Made by a program: the position numbers and the translations under genes
Shown: positions 1 to 8,055 of the stretch, in pieces
How positions within the stretch are numbered: position 1 is the first letter of the stretch
How the letters are laid out: the number at the start of each line of letters is the position of its first letter
NCBI RefSeq assembly: GCF_025506355.1
Contig: NZ_JANZYP010000062.1
Coordinates: 1 to 63,114 of the forward strand
Direction of reading: 5' to 3'
From: Sphaerisporangium corydalis
GTDB lineage: Bacteria; Actinomycetota; Actinomycetes; Streptosporangiales; Streptosporangiaceae
DNA: 63,114 nt
The notes under the pieces: generated by a model
The model's input: the letters and a program-made list of their open reading frames with translations, nothing else
Told to the model about the DNA's origin: nothing
The model's database searches: none

Positions 1-39
1 GTGGGGTTGGGGGGCGGTGTTGAGGGGGTGGGGGCGGCA

Positions 40-53
40 TATTCTTTTGGGCG
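40..53 (+). promoter_or_regulatory. leaderless -10 element of the antiporter gene
   Basis: A TATTCT hexamer at 40-45 lies 8 bases before the ATG at 54. That spacing places the transcription start at or next to the start codon, and there is no Shine-Dalgarno sequence between them. This fits a leaderless transcript, a common arrangement in actinobacteria. The -35 region would fall in the G-rich stretch at the very edge of the window and is not recognisable. Confidence 0.4.
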
Positions 54-1673
54 ATGAACATTACGATGGCGCTCCAGTTTTTGCTTCTGCCCGCTGGTGC
101 GGTCACGGTCGCGTGGCTGGCTCGGTGGCGGGGCTGGTCGGTTCCCCTGATGCTGGTGCTCGCCGGTCTGGTGGTCGGGCTGATCGGGTCCCGCGTTCCC
201 GGCATGCCCGCCTACGAGCTCGACCCCGAAGTGGTGCTGCTCGTCTTCCTGCCGCCCCTGCTGTACTCGGCGGCCCTGGAAAGCTCCTACCTGCGCCTGC
301 GTGACTTCCGCAGGCCCGTCGTGATGCTGTCGGTCGGGCTGGTGCTGTTCACCGCCGCGGTGGTCGGCCTGCTGGCGCACGCCATGATCCCCGGCCTCCC
401 GCTGGCCGCCGCGTTCGCGCTCGGTGCCATCGTCGCCCCGCCCGACGCGGTGGCCGCCGTCGCGGTGGCACGGCGCCTCGGCCTCCCGCGCAAGATCATC
501 ACCATCCTGGTGGGCGAGAGCCTGTTCAACGACGCCACCGCGCTCACCGTCTACCGCGTGGCCGCGGCGGCGGCCGTCGGCCAGGGGGTCAGCGGGATGG
601 GCGGCTTCGAGCAGCTCGCCTCGGGCGTCGGGCAGTTCGTGTACGCCGCAGGCGGCGGCCTGGTCATCGGCCTGGTGCTGGCGTACCTGTTCGGCCGGCT
701 GTTCGGCCTGATCGAGGACCCGCTGATCACGAACACGATCTCCCTGCTGATCCCGTTCGTGTCGTACCTGGCGGCCGAGGCGGTCCACGCCTCGGGGGTG
801 CTGTCGGTCGTGGTGGTCGGGGTGTTCCTCGGGCACCGCATGAACCGCGCCAACTACGGCACCCGCGTGCTGTCGTACTCGATGTGGAAGGTGCTCGACT
901 TCTTCCTGGAGATCATCGTCTTCGTGCTCATCGGGCTCCAGCTCCCGCTCATCCTCCAGGGGCTCAGCGGCAAGGACCCGCTGCGGGTCGCGGCCTACGC
1001 GGCGGCGGTGTTCGCGGCGGTCGTGGTCGCAAGGATCATCTGGGTGATCCCGGGCGTCTGGGGGCCGCGCCTGCTGTTCCGTAAGATCCGCGAGGGCGAG
1101 CCGAGGCCGCTGATGTCGCACGTCGCGGTGATCGGGTGGGCGGGCATGCGCGGCGTGGTCTCGCTGGCGGCGGCCTTCGCCCTGCCGGCCGGGTTCCCCG
1201 AGCGCGACCTGGTGCTGTTCCTGACGTTCACCGTGGTCATCGGCACGCTGCTGGTGCAGGGCATGTCGTTCCCCTGGCTGATCAGGAAGCTGGGCGTCAC
1301 CAGCGACCAGGAGATCTACCGGGACAACCTCTCCGAGGCGGCGGCGCAGCAGGCCGCGGCCGGCGCGGCGCTCGCCCGGCTGGACGAGCTCACCGAGGAC
1401 GGTGTCATCGAGACGCACGCCGAGGTCGTCGACCGGTTGCGCAACCAGGCCGAGCGCCGGGCGATGGGCGCCTGGGAGCGCCTCGGCGGCGGCGTCGGCC
1501 CCGAGGGCGAGGAGACGCCGAGCGCGCTGTATCGGAGGCTGCGGCGCGCGATGCTGGAGGCGGAGCGCACGGTGCTGGTGCGGATGCGGGACGAGCGCCG
1601 CATCGACGACGAGGTGCTGCGCCGGGTCACCCGCGAACTCGACTACGAGGAGGCCACACTCGCCCGAGAGTAG
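54..1673 (+). CDS. Na+/H+ antiporter, CPA1 (NhaP-like) family
   Basis: A 539-residue polytopic membrane protein that should exchange cytoplasmic Na+ (or K+) for protons. The first about 400 residues hold roughly a dozen hydrophobic segments with the CPA1 hallmarks: LGAIVAPPDAVAAV near residue 125 and GESLFNDATALTVYR near residue 153, whose N-D pair corresponds to the ion-binding aspartate of the family, and a WAGMRGVVSLAAA stretch near residue 362. The last about 120 residues are a hydrophilic, charged cytoplasmic tail. The length is usual for actinobacterial CPA1 antiporters. It stands alone and converges on the zinc-finger gene 43 bases away. The family call is secure; ion preference cannot be read from sequence. 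Confidence 0.93.
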   Translation: MNITMALQFLLLPAGAVTVAWLARWRGWSVPLMLVLAGLVVGLIGSRVPGMPAYELDPEVVLLVFLPPLLYSAALESSYLRLRDFRRPVVMLSVGLVLFTAAVVGLLAHAMIPGLPLAAAFALGAIVAPPDAVAAVAVARRLGLPRKIITILVGESLFNDATALTVYRVAAAAAVGQGVSGMGGFEQLASGVGQFVYAAGGGLVIGLVLAYLFGRLFGLIEDPLITNTISLLIPFVSYLAAEAVHASGVLSVVVVGVFLGHRMNRANYGTRVLSYSMWKVLDFFLEIIVFVLIGLQLPLILQGLSGKDPLRVAAYAAAVFAAVVVARIIWVIPGVWGPRLLFRKIREGEPRPLMSHVAVIGWAGMRGVVSLAAAFALPAGFPERDLVLFLTFTVVIGTLLVQGMSFPWLIRKLGVTSDQEIYRDNLSEAAAQQAAAGAALARLDELTEDGVIETHAEVVDRLRNQAERRAMGAWERLGGGVGPEGEETPSALYRRLRRAMLEAERTVLVRMRDERRIDDEVLRRVTRELDYEEATLARE

Positions 1674-1716
1674 GCGACGCGCGTGAGCCGGTGAGGGTCC
1701 TCGGTCGTGGTGGTCG

Positions 1717-1989
1717 TCAGCCGACGGGGGTGGAGTGGCCGACGGTTTCGTGGATGAAGCACCAGAGCCAGCCCTCGCCGCTCTGGAACGACCGCATCAC
1801 GGGGTGGCCCGTCTGGTGGTAGTGCTCGGTGGCGTGCCGGCCGGGCGAGGAGTCGCAGCAGCCGACGTGACCGCATTCGACGCACTTGCGTAGGTGGACG
1901 TACCGCCGGCCCTCGGCCAGGCACTCCTCGCAGCCGTCCGGCGTGCGCGGCTCGGCCTCCGTGTCGATGACCATGTCTTCGCAACCCAC
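1717..1989 (-). CDS. UBP-type zinc finger domain protein
   Basis: About 90 residues consisting almost wholly of one UBP-type (ZnF-UBP) zinc finger. Cys and His ligands appear in order: CEEC, then CVECGHVGCCDSS, then HATEHYHQTGHPV, ending in WLWCFIHE. In eukaryotes this fold binds the C terminus of ubiquitin; its bacterial function is not established, and small stand-alone versions are common in actinobacteria. The GTG at 1989 is chosen because AAGGGGGG lies 7 bases upstream on the minus strand; an upstream ATG at 2013 has no ribosome site. It is convergent with the antiporter gene. Confidence 0.85.
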   Translation of the reverse strand: MGCEDMVIDTEAEPRTPDGCEECLAEGRRYVHLRKCVECGHVGCCDSSPGRHATEHYHQTGHPVMRSFQSGEGWLWCFIHETVGHSTPVG

Positions 1990-2153
1990 AGTGATCCCCC
2001 CTTCAGCGAGCATCGTAGTCGAGACGGCCGGGCGCCCGCCCCGAGCCGGGCCGGGGGGCGGGTGCGACGCCCTGCTCGCCGGCAGAGCATCATGCTCTAA
2101 AGTGCTTGATTAGCCTGATAAATCGGCACAAATAGGCAATGAAGGGCGACGAC

Positions 2154-3320
2154 ATGGAGCTGCGCATCGGGGTCGCGGGGTTCGGGCTGCGCCGGTCGGT
2201 CGCCGTGGAGGCGCACCGTCCAGGCCGGGGCAGCCGGGTCGTCGCGGTCTGCGACCCCAGCGAGCAGGCCCGCGCCGACGCGCGCCGCGACCTCGGTCCC
2301 GGGATCAGGACGACGGCTGACTTCGCCGATCTCCTCGCGGACGACGTCGACGCGGTGTTCGTGCTGACGCCCGACCACACCCACGCCGCGCTCGCCGTGC
2401 GCTCGCTGGAGTCGGGCAGGCCGACCTTCGTCGAGAAGCCCCTGGCGGTCACGCTCGCGGACTGCGACCTGATCCTGCGCACGGCCCGCGAGCGGCGCGC
2501 CCGGCTGTACGTGGGCCACAACATGCGGCACATGCCGGTGGTGCGCACGATGCGGCGGCTGATCGCCGAGGGGGCGATCGGGGAGGTCAAGGCGATCTGG
2601 TGCCGCCACTTCGTCGGGGACGGCGGCGACTACTACTTCAAGGACTGGCACGCCGACCGGCGCAACACCGGCGGGCTGCTGCTCCAGAAGGGCGCCCACG
2701 ACATCGACGTGATCCACTGGCTGGCCGGCTCGCGGACCGCCCGCGTGACCGGCATGGGCGCGCTGACCGTGTACGGGGGGATCGCCGACCGCGCGCCGGG
2801 CCTGCCGGACGGCTGGTACGACCCGGCGCGCAACTGGCCGCCGCTCGCGCAGACGGGCCTGAACCCGGTGGTGGACGTCGAGGACCTGTCGATGATGCAC
2901 ATGCGGCTGGAGAACGGGGTCCTCGCCAGCTACCAGCAGTGCCACTTCACCCCGGACTACTGGCGCAACTACACCGTGATCGGCACCGAGGGCCGCCTGG
3001 AGAACTTCGGCGACACCGAGCCGGGCACCGTGGTCCGTGTGTGGAACGCCGGCCGGCGCGGCTTCGACCCCGAGGGCGACCTGAGCGTGCCGGTCCACGC
3101 GGGGGAGGGCGATCACGGCGGCGCGGACGAGGAGCTGGTCGGCGAGTTCCTGCGCTTCGCCCGCGAGGGCGGCGCCACCGACACCTCGCCGGTGGCGGCC
3201 AGGGACAGCGTCGCGGCGGGCCTGCTGGCCACCGAGTCGCTCCGCAACGGGTCGGTGCCGCTGGACGTGCCGCCGCTCGACCCCGATCTCGCGCTTTACT
3301 TCGCGGCGGGTCAGTGCTGA
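2154..3320 (+). CDS. Gfo/Idh/MocA family NAD(P)-dependent oxidoreductase
   Basis: A 388-residue sugar-type dehydrogenase. The N-terminal Rossmann fold opens with RIGVAGFGLRRSVAVEA, where the usual third glycine of the dinucleotide motif is missing, and the family motif FVEKPLAV holds the conserved Glu-Lys-Pro. The C-terminal half, starting about residue 125, is the GFO/IDH/MocA substrate domain with conserved GGLLLQKGAHDIDVIHWL. The substrate is unknown; sugars or inositols are usual. The ATG at 2154 is preferred over 2139 because GAAGGG at 2141-2146 gives a 7-base spacing. It is monocistronic by position, with an AT-rich upstream patch near 2095-2135 that could hold the promoter. Confidence 0.85.
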   Translation: MELRIGVAGFGLRRSVAVEAHRPGRGSRVVAVCDPSEQARADARRDLGPGIRTTADFADLLADDVDAVFVLTPDHTHAALAVRSLESGRPTFVEKPLAVTLADCDLILRTARERRARLYVGHNMRHMPVVRTMRRLIAEGAIGEVKAIWCRHFVGDGGDYYFKDWHADRRNTGGLLLQKGAHDIDVIHWLAGSRTARVTGMGALTVYGGIADRAPGLPDGWYDPARNWPPLAQTGLNPVVDVEDLSMMHMRLENGVLASYQQCHFTPDYWRNYTVIGTEGRLENFGDTEPGTVVRVWNAGRRGFDPEGDLSVPVHAGEGDHGGADEELVGEFLRFAREGGATDTSPVAARDSVAAGLLATESLRNGSVPLDVPPLDPDLALYFAAGQC

Positions 3321-3335
3321 GGGAAGTTGGCTAGT

Positions 3336-3713
3336 GTGCTGGACATGCGATTCCTCCCCCTGGCCGCAGCGTCCGCCATCGGTCTTTCCGTGCTCCTATC
3401 GGGGTGCAGCACCGTCGACAAGGCCCAGGCCTGCATCGAGGCCAACAAGGTCATCGCCGAGACCGGCGCCAAGATCTCAGGTCTGGTCAACGACCCCAAG
3501 GCGATGGAGAAGGCCCTGAACGACGGGGCCGCGAAGCTGGAGGACGCGGCCGACACGGCGGGCAACACCACGCTGAACGAGGCACTGCAGAATCTGGCCG
3601 CCAGCCTCAAGAAGCTCGAAGTGAGCGATCCGAACGAGGCGGTGGACGCGGCGCAGAAGGTCGCGACCGACACCGCGAAGGCGATCAAGACGACCGCCGA
3701 GGAGTGCACCTGA
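3336..3713 (+). CDS. small secreted lipoprotein, function unknown
   Basis: About 125 residues. The start carries a short basic-hydrophobic signal peptide (MRFLPLAAASAIGLSVLL) ending in the lipobox LLSGC, so the protein should be lipid-anchored outside the cell. The mature part is alanine- and lysine-rich and predicted helical, with regularly spaced hydrophobic residues, and ends in a lone Cys near the C terminus. No catalytic motif is visible. GTG at 3336 has GGGAAG 9 bases upstream; ATG at 3345 is in frame and equally plausible. It follows the oxidoreductase by only 15 bases and may be co-transcribed. Confidence 0.7.
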   Translation: MLDMRFLPLAAASAIGLSVLLSGCSTVDKAQACIEANKVIAETGAKISGLVNDPKAMEKALNDGAAKLEDAADTAGNTTLNEALQNLAASLKKLEVSDPNEAVDAAQKVATDTAKAIKTTAEECT

Positions 3714-3744
3714 TCAACTAGGAAAAACCCGACATCTCTAGGGG

Positions 3745-3767
3745 GAAAGGGCATAAATTACCCTTTT
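3745..3767 (+). terminator. short hairpin ending in a T run
   Basis: GAAAGGG and CCCTTTT pair across a 9-base AT-rich loop (3745-3751 with 3761-3767), followed by CTT. It lies between the lipoprotein stop and the first DUF202 start, so it may be a weak terminator for the lipoprotein gene or a structure in the leader of the DUF202 pair. Confidence 0.35.
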
Positions 3768-3770
3768 CTT

Positions 3771-4112
3771 ATGGATGTCGAGGGGAACGAGCCGGACCCC
3801 AGATTCACGCTCGCCAACGAGCGCACATTTCTGACGTGGCTCAGCACCTCGCTCGCGCTGAGCGCCGGCGGCGTGGCCATGGCCGCCGTCCCGAGGGACG
3901 TCTTCGTCCCCTGGGTGCGCACCGCACTCGCGGTCGTCCTGGTCCTGCTGTCGGCGCTGGCCGCGGCCATGGCCTACCCCCGCTGGCGCCTCGTGCAGCG
4001 GGCCCTGCGGCGCCAGGCGCCGATCCCGCCGCTCGCGCTGGCCCCGCTGTTCGGGTACGGCATCGCGGCGGTGGCCGTGCTCGCGCTCGTCCTCATCGTC
4101 CTGGCCCGGTGA
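3771..4112 (+). CDS. DUF202 (YidH-type) membrane protein
   Basis: A 113-residue protein with the DUF202 signature near its N terminus, FTLANERTFLTWLSTSLAL, followed by three hydrophobic segments at about residues 22-40, 48-66 and 90-112. Related small inner-membrane proteins (E. coli YidH/YidG) occur in pairs, and this one overlaps a second DUF202 gene by 4 bases. The biochemical role of the family is not known. ATG at 3771 is the only sensible start. Confidence 0.85.
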   Translation: MDVEGNEPDPRFTLANERTFLTWLSTSLALSAGGVAMAAVPRDVFVPWVRTALAVVLVLLSALAAAMAYPRWRLVQRALRRQAPIPPLALAPLFGYGIAAVAVLALVLIVLAR

Positions 4113-4441
4113 ACGCCGGCCCGCCGAGGCCGGCCGGGCTGCACGTGGAGCGCACCCTGCTGGCCTGGATCCGCACCGCCACCGCGCTGGCGGCGGGCGG
4201 GCTCGGCGCGGCGGGCATCGCCGGGCGGCACACGGGCAACGGCCTGATCGCGATCCCGTTCGTCCTCGCGGCCCTCTGCGGCGCCGTCCTGCTGGCCAGG
4301 AGCGGCGTGCGGCACCGGCGCGTCCAGAGCGCGCTGCGCGGGGAGGTTCCGCTGGACGACCAGGCCGACGCCACGCTCGCGTGGCTGGGCGTGGCCGCCC
4401 TCGCCACGGGCGCGCTCGTGTTCGTGCTCAGCTCGCCCTGA
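4109..4441 (+). CDS. DUF202 (YidG-type) membrane protein
   Basis: About 110 residues with a second DUF202 domain (LHVERTLLAWIRTATALAAGG) and three membrane segments. It starts with a GTG inside the GTGA overlap with the preceding gene's stop, so the two are translationally coupled, matching the paired YidH/YidG arrangement. Its 3' end overlaps the convergent diiron-protein gene by 14 bases. Function is unknown. Confidence 0.85.
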   Translation: MNAGPPRPAGLHVERTLLAWIRTATALAAGGLGAAGIAGRHTGNGLIAIPFVLAALCGAVLLARSGVRHRRVQSALRGEVPLDDQADATLAWLGVAALATGALVFVLSSP

Positions 4442-5600
4442 CCCCGGCGTTACGGGCCTCGGCGTCCCCGGCCTCGGCGTCAGCGGCGTCGCCGGTGCCG
4501 AGGCCGATGGTCTGGGCGATCTCCTCGGCCCGCTCGGTGTGCTCGGCCGCGAAGCGCTCGGCGTCCAGCTTCTCGGCGATGTCCTCGTCCTGCTTCATCA
4601 GCTTGTCGAGGCTCTGCCCGGCCATCTCCAGCACGCCCATGTCCGCGTACGCCTTCTGCAGGCGCTCGCTCCACAACCCGATGTCCTTCACGCACGGCAC
4701 GATGCGGCTGAACAGCAGCGAGCGGAAGAGCTTGAGGTACTCCGACTCGTCGACGGCCTTCATGGCCTGCTTGACCTCGTCGGGCGTCAGGCCCATGTTC
4801 TCCCACTGCTCGATGCCGCGCAGCCGGTCGCGCATGAGGTAGCAGCCCTCGATGACGAAGTCCTCGCGCTCGCGCAGCTCGGACTCCGACAGCTGCTTGT
4901 AGTAGTCGCGCAGGGCCATCCGGCCGAAGGCGACGTGCCTGGCCTCGTCCTGCATGACGTAGGAGAGGATCTGCCTCGGCAGGGGCTTGGTGGTGATGTC
5001 GCGCATCACGCCGAACGCGGCCAGGGCCAGTCCTTCGATGAGCACCTGCATGCCGAGGTAGGGCATGTCCCAGCGCGAGTCGCTGAGGGTGTCGTCGAGC
5101 AGGGACTTGAGGTACTTGTTGATCGGGTAGGCGATGCCCACCTTCTCCTGCAGGAAGCGCGCGTAGGTCTCGGCGTGCCGGGCCTCGTCCATCGTCTGCG
5201 TGGCGGCGTAGAACTTCGAGTCCAGGTCGGGCACCGACTCGACGATGCGGGCCGAGCAGATCATCGCGCCCTGTTCGCCGTGCAGGAACTGCGAGAACTG
5301 CCAGGAGGCGCCGTGCCGCCTGACCTCCTTGCGCGCCTTGTCGTCCATCTTGTGCCACAACGGGGTGTCGTAGATGGCGATGGACTGGTCGGGGATGCCG
5401 AGCACGTCGTAGGGGTCGACCTCAAGGCCCCAGTCGATACGTTTGACCGAGTCCCACTGCTTGTCCTTGCCCTTCTGGTACAGGGCGAGCATGCGGTCAC
5501 GGCCCTCGTCGTACTCCCAGGTGAAGCGGGAGGAGCCGGCCATCCCCACGTCCCAGGTGGAGAGCTCGGCGGGGATCGTGTAGAGCTCGTGCGTCGACAC
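4428..5600 (-). CDS. ferritin-like diiron protein, AurF/R2-like
   Basis: A 390-residue mostly helical protein with the metal ligands of a ferritin-like diiron site spread over four helices: Glu in LHGEQGAMICSA, the DEARHAE motif, Glu in LIEGLALAAF, and DEARHVAFG. Two ExxH-type motifs like these are seen in ribonucleotide-reductase R2-like oxygenases and AurF-type N-oxygenases, so an O2-dependent oxidation is likely; the substrate is unknown. The C-terminal 40 residues are acidic, alanine-rich and low in complexity. GTG at 5600 is chosen because GGAGG sits 5 bases upstream; the longer ORF to 5654 would run through both operator palindromes. It is divergent from a TetR gene that probably controls it. 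Confidence 0.78.
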   Translation of the reverse strand: MSTHELYTIPAELSTWDVGMAGSSRFTWEYDEGRDRMLALYQKGKDKQWDSVKRIDWGLEVDPYDVLGIPDQSIAIYDTPLWHKMDDKARKEVRRHGASWQFSQFLHGEQGAMICSARIVESVPDLDSKFYAATQTMDEARHAETYARFLQEKVGIAYPINKYLKSLLDDTLSDSRWDMPYLGMQVLIEGLALAAFGVMRDITTKPLPRQILSYVMQDEARHVAFGRMALRDYYKQLSESELREREDFVIEGCYLMRDRLRGIEQWENMGLTPDEVKQAMKAVDESEYLKLFRSLLFSRIVPCVKDIGLWSERLQKAYADMGVLEMAGQSLDKLMKQDEDIAEKLDAERFAAEHTERAEEIAQTIGLGTGDAADAEAGDAEARNAGVRAS

Positions 5601-5621
5601 AGAGGCCTCCAGGCGGGGAGA

Positions 5622-5636
5622 ACGTACACCGTACGT
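5622..5636. promoter_or_regulatory. TetR-type operator half of a pair (palindrome 1)
   Basis: ACGTAC and GTACGT flank a 3-base spacer, a perfect 6-base inverted repeat. It shares its core with palindrome 2 fifteen bases away and lies just upstream of the diiron gene, where a repressor would block that promoter. Confidence 0.6.
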
Positions 5637-5650
5637 ACCATTGGAGGGTG

Positions 5651-5669
5651 GCACGTACGCTGTACGTGC
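5651..5669. promoter_or_regulatory. TetR-type operator (palindrome 2)
   Basis: GCACGTAC and GTACGTGC form a perfect 8-base inverted repeat around a 3-base centre. Together with palindrome 1 it fills the short divergent space between the diiron gene and the TetR gene, a classic layout for a regulator controlling itself and its divergent target. Confidence 0.68.
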
Positions 5670-5696
5670 GTCAATGCACCAGGAGATAATGACACT

Positions 5697-6359
5697 ATGG
5701 CACCCCTATCCCGAGCACGGATCGTCGCCGCCGCCATCGACCTGATCGAGCGCGAGGGCGCGGACGCGATCTCGATGCGGCGGATCGCCGCCGACCTCGG
5801 CGTGGGCGTCATGTCGCTGTACAACCACGTGCCGAACAAGGCGGCCCTGCTGGACGCGGTCGCCGAGGCCGTGCTGTCGCAGATCTCCTTCGACGACGAC
5901 CCCTCGGCCGAGTGGACCGAGCGGGTGCGCATCCAGGCGCGGGCGTTCCGGCAGATCGCCCACGGCTACCCGCGTTCCACCATGGTCGTGGTGAGCCGCC
6001 AGCTCAAGTCGCCGGCCGGGCTGTTCCCGGTGGAACGGGCGCTCGCGACGCTGCGCGACGCGGGCTTCGACGGCGAGGACGCGGTGCAGATCCTGCGCGC
6101 CTTCATCGCCTACATTATCGGGTCGCTGCTGCGCGAGGTCGGCGTGACGCCCACGTTCGCGCCCGGCAACCTGGGAGGCGCGGACCTGCCGCCCGACGTC
6201 GACACCACACTGTTCCCCGAGGTGAGCGCCGTGGCGACGCATCTGTGCGCGGGCGACCACGAGAAGTCGTTCGAGTACGGGCTGGACATGCTGATCCGGG
6301 CGATAGCGGTGCAGCTGCGCGAGTCCAAGGCCGCCGGACGGGGTGGCGCCCGGGGGTGA
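5697..6359 (+). CDS. TetR/AcrR family transcriptional regulator
   Basis: About 220 residues. The N-terminal 50 hold the TetR helix-turn-helix (AISMRRIAADLGVGVMSLYNHVPNKAALL); the rest is a helical ligand-binding domain of the tetracycline-repressor-like C-terminal type. ATG at 5697 has AGGAG at 5681-5685. It is divergent from the diiron protein across two matching palindromes at 5622-5669, so it very likely represses both genes until a small ligand binds. The ligand is unknown, possibly the substrate or product of the diiron enzyme. Confidence 0.9.
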   Translation: MAPLSRARIVAAAIDLIEREGADAISMRRIAADLGVGVMSLYNHVPNKAALLDAVAEAVLSQISFDDDPSAEWTERVRIQARAFRQIAHGYPRSTMVVVSRQLKSPAGLFPVERALATLRDAGFDGEDAVQILRAFIAYIIGSLLREVGVTPTFAPGNLGGADLPPDVDTTLFPEVSAVATHLCAGDHEKSFEYGLDMLIRAIAVQLRESKAAGRGGARG

Positions 6360-6373
6360 GCCCCCCGGGCGCC

Positions 6374-6400
6374 GGAGTGCGCCCTTCCCCTGGGCACTCC
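6374..6400. terminator. convergent terminator hairpin
   Basis: GGAGTGC at 6374-6380 pairs with GCACTCC at 6394-6400. The stem lies between the convergent ends of the TetR and transglycosylase genes. There is no long T tract, as usual in high-GC genomes. Confidence 0.5.
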
Positions 6401-6409
6401 TGCCCGGCG

Positions 6410-7159
6410 TCAGTACCAGTTGTGCGACCGGAAGTGTCCCCATGCGCCGCACGGCGAGCCGTAGCGCCCCCGGATGTACTTCAGTCCCCAGCGGATCTGG
6501 GTCGCGGGATTCACCCGCCAGTCGTGGCCGACGCCGACCATCTTGGTCCCCGGAAGGGCCTGCGGGATGCCGTAGGCCCCTGACGAGGGGTTCTGCGCCC
6601 GGTGGTTCCAGTTGCTCTCCCTGGTCCACAGGCTGTCGAGGCAGCGGAACTGGGTCACCGGCCAGGATCTCTGGGTGACCAGGCGATACGCGATCGCCTT
6701 GTTCCTGCCCTTGGGCGTCGTGGGCGCCCATTTGCGGACGTTCGGACGTGCGGAGGTCCGCCATACGCGGCGGTGCACCCGGTAGGGCATCCTCCTGGCC
6801 GTCCTCGCCTCGCGGGTCGTTCTCCCTTTCCTGGCGGCCGCCCTCGTCCCGGTGAGGCCGCCGGCGAGCACCGTCAGGCCCGTACGGGTCCAGATCGGTG
6901 TCCCGGGCCGGGCCCGGGTCCAGGTGGCGCTCGCGGGCCGTGCGCGGAGCGGGAAGAGGGTCACCGGTGCGAGTGGCGTCTCCGCCGGACCGGTGCGGGC
7001 TTCGGCGGGTTCCGCCGTGCCGGTGATGGTGTCGGCCGTGCCCTCGGCCCCCGTGAGGGCCTGTGCCTCTCCCGCCGTCCCGTTGAGGGCGGCGGCGGCG
7101 ATGACGGCCGCGACTGCGCCACAAAATGCGCGCTTACTGTCCAACTCTGTCCTATTCAT
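6410..7159 (-). CDS. secreted lytic transglycosylase-like protein
   Basis: A 249-residue exported protein. It begins with a signal peptide (MNRTELDSKRAFCGAVAAVIAAAAL), continues with an about 140-residue linker rich in Thr, Ala, Pro and Arg, and ends in an about 75-residue catalytic-type domain: FRCLDSLWTRESNWNHRAQN, SSGAYGIPQALPGTKM, and W-G-L-K-Y-I near the end. This is the compact lysozyme-like fold of actinobacterial transglycosylases that cut peptidoglycan; the Glu in TRESNW would be the catalytic acid. ATG at 7159 is chosen from the signal peptide; the longer frame to 7231 would run through a strong hairpin. No clear ribosome site is seen. Confidence 0.8.
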   Translation of the reverse strand: MNRTELDSKRAFCGAVAAVIAAAALNGTAGEAQALTGAEGTADTITGTAEPAEARTGPAETPLAPVTLFPLRARPASATWTRARPGTPIWTRTGLTVLAGGLTGTRAAARKGRTTREARTARRMPYRVHRRVWRTSARPNVRKWAPTTPKGRNKAIAYRLVTQRSWPVTQFRCLDSLWTRESNWNHRAQNPSSGAYGIPQALPGTKMVGVGHDWRVNPATQIRWGLKYIRGRYGSPCGAWGHFRSHNWY

Positions 7160-7557
7160 CGGGCCGCGTGCGGGACGGCGGCCACCCGTAGGCGGCCGCC
7201 TCGTGCCGCGCCCGTGGCTCGGGCGCGGCACGTCCGCGTGGCCGTTCCGGAATCGGTTGAGGGCACTGGTGCCCCCCGGAAGGCGCCGCGACGGGTTCTA
7301 GGGCGGTTTCTAGTTGCCGATCCGCCCGGGATCCGTCATTCGCGACACGCCTGGGGGAGGTGTTTACCGGTCATGTGCGACATCTCTGCCGTCTCGCGGC
7401 GACGCGTTGGCGCGCGTCGTGCTGGGGGAGGTCACCGCGTGGAACGGAAATGGCGATGACTTGAGGTTTGGCGCGGGACCGCCCGTGGACACGGGACCGG
7501 GGCCCCGTCGTCACCGGCGAGCCGCACGGGACGCGAGCGCCTGATTAAGGTGGTTTC
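7160..7557. other. 398-base divergent intergenic region with hairpins and an 11-base direct repeat
   Basis: The space between the divergent transglycosylase and glutathione peroxidase genes holds a perfect 12-base stem (GTGCCGCGCCCG, 7203-7214, with 7220-7231, 5-base loop), a second stem (GGCGGCC/GGCCGCC, 7178-7200), and two copies of CTGGGGGAGGT at 7351-7361 and 7422-7432. The stems would lie in the leader of the transglycosylase mRNA. Cell-wall lytic genes of actinobacteria often have c-di-AMP riboswitches, but I could not recognise that consensus here. No ORF looks real. Confidence 0.45.
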
Positions 7558-8046
7558 ATGAGTCTTCGGGATATTCCGGTACGCACGCTGGCAGACGCAC
7601 CCACCACGTTGGGACAGCTCGCCGGTGACAAGGCCACCCTGGTGGTCAACGTGGCCTCGAGATGCGGCCTCACCCCTCAGTACGCCGGGCTGGTCCGGCT
7701 CCAGGAACGGTTCGGCGAGCGCGGTTTCACCGTGGTCGGCGTGCCCTGCAACCAGTTCGCCGGACAGGAGCCGGGGTCGGCCGAGCAGATCCAGGACTTC
7801 TGCGTCACGACCTACGGCGTGGACTTCCCGTTGCTGGAGAAGGCCGACGTCAACGGGGAGGGACGCCACCCGCTGTACGCGTCGCTGGTGGAGGTCCCCG
7901 ACGCCTCGGGTGACGCCGGCGACGTGCAGTGGAACTTCGAGAAGTTCCTGGTGGACCGCGAGGGGAACGTCGTAGCCCGGTTCCGGCCCCGCACCGACCC
8001 CGAGGACGCGGCCGTCGTCGAGGCCATCGAGAAGGCGGTCGGCTAG
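7558..8046 (+). CDS. glutathione peroxidase family thiol peroxidase
   Basis: A 162-residue thioredoxin-fold peroxidase reducing hydrogen or lipid peroxides. The peroxidatic cysteine is in NVASRCG (Cys36), the conserved Gln is in CNQFAGQEPG (Gln69), and the Trp-Asn pair is in VQWNFEKF (Trp124, Asn125), which completes the active site. It is a Cys, not a selenocysteine, enzyme; such bacterial members usually use thioredoxin rather than glutathione. ATG at 7558 has AAGGTGG upstream. Its stop is 9 bases from the end of the convergent lacI-type gene. Confidence 0.93.
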   Translation: MSLRDIPVRTLADAPTTLGQLAGDKATLVVNVASRCGLTPQYAGLVRLQERFGERGFTVVGVPCNQFAGQEPGSAEQIQDFCVTTYGVDFPLLEKADVNGEGRHPLYASLVEVPDASGDAGDVQWNFEKFLVDREGNVVARFRPRTDPEDAAVVEAIEKAVG

Positions 8047-8055
8047 GACCGGCGC

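Noticed and set aside
5598..5654. Longer start of the diiron gene at 5654
   Set aside because: It would place both operator palindromes inside the coding region; GTG 5600 has GGAGG at proper spacing.
7314..7544. Short plus-strand ORF in the transglycosylase-peroxidase gap
   Set aside because: No ribosome site, no domain, and it overlaps the repeat-containing regulatory region.
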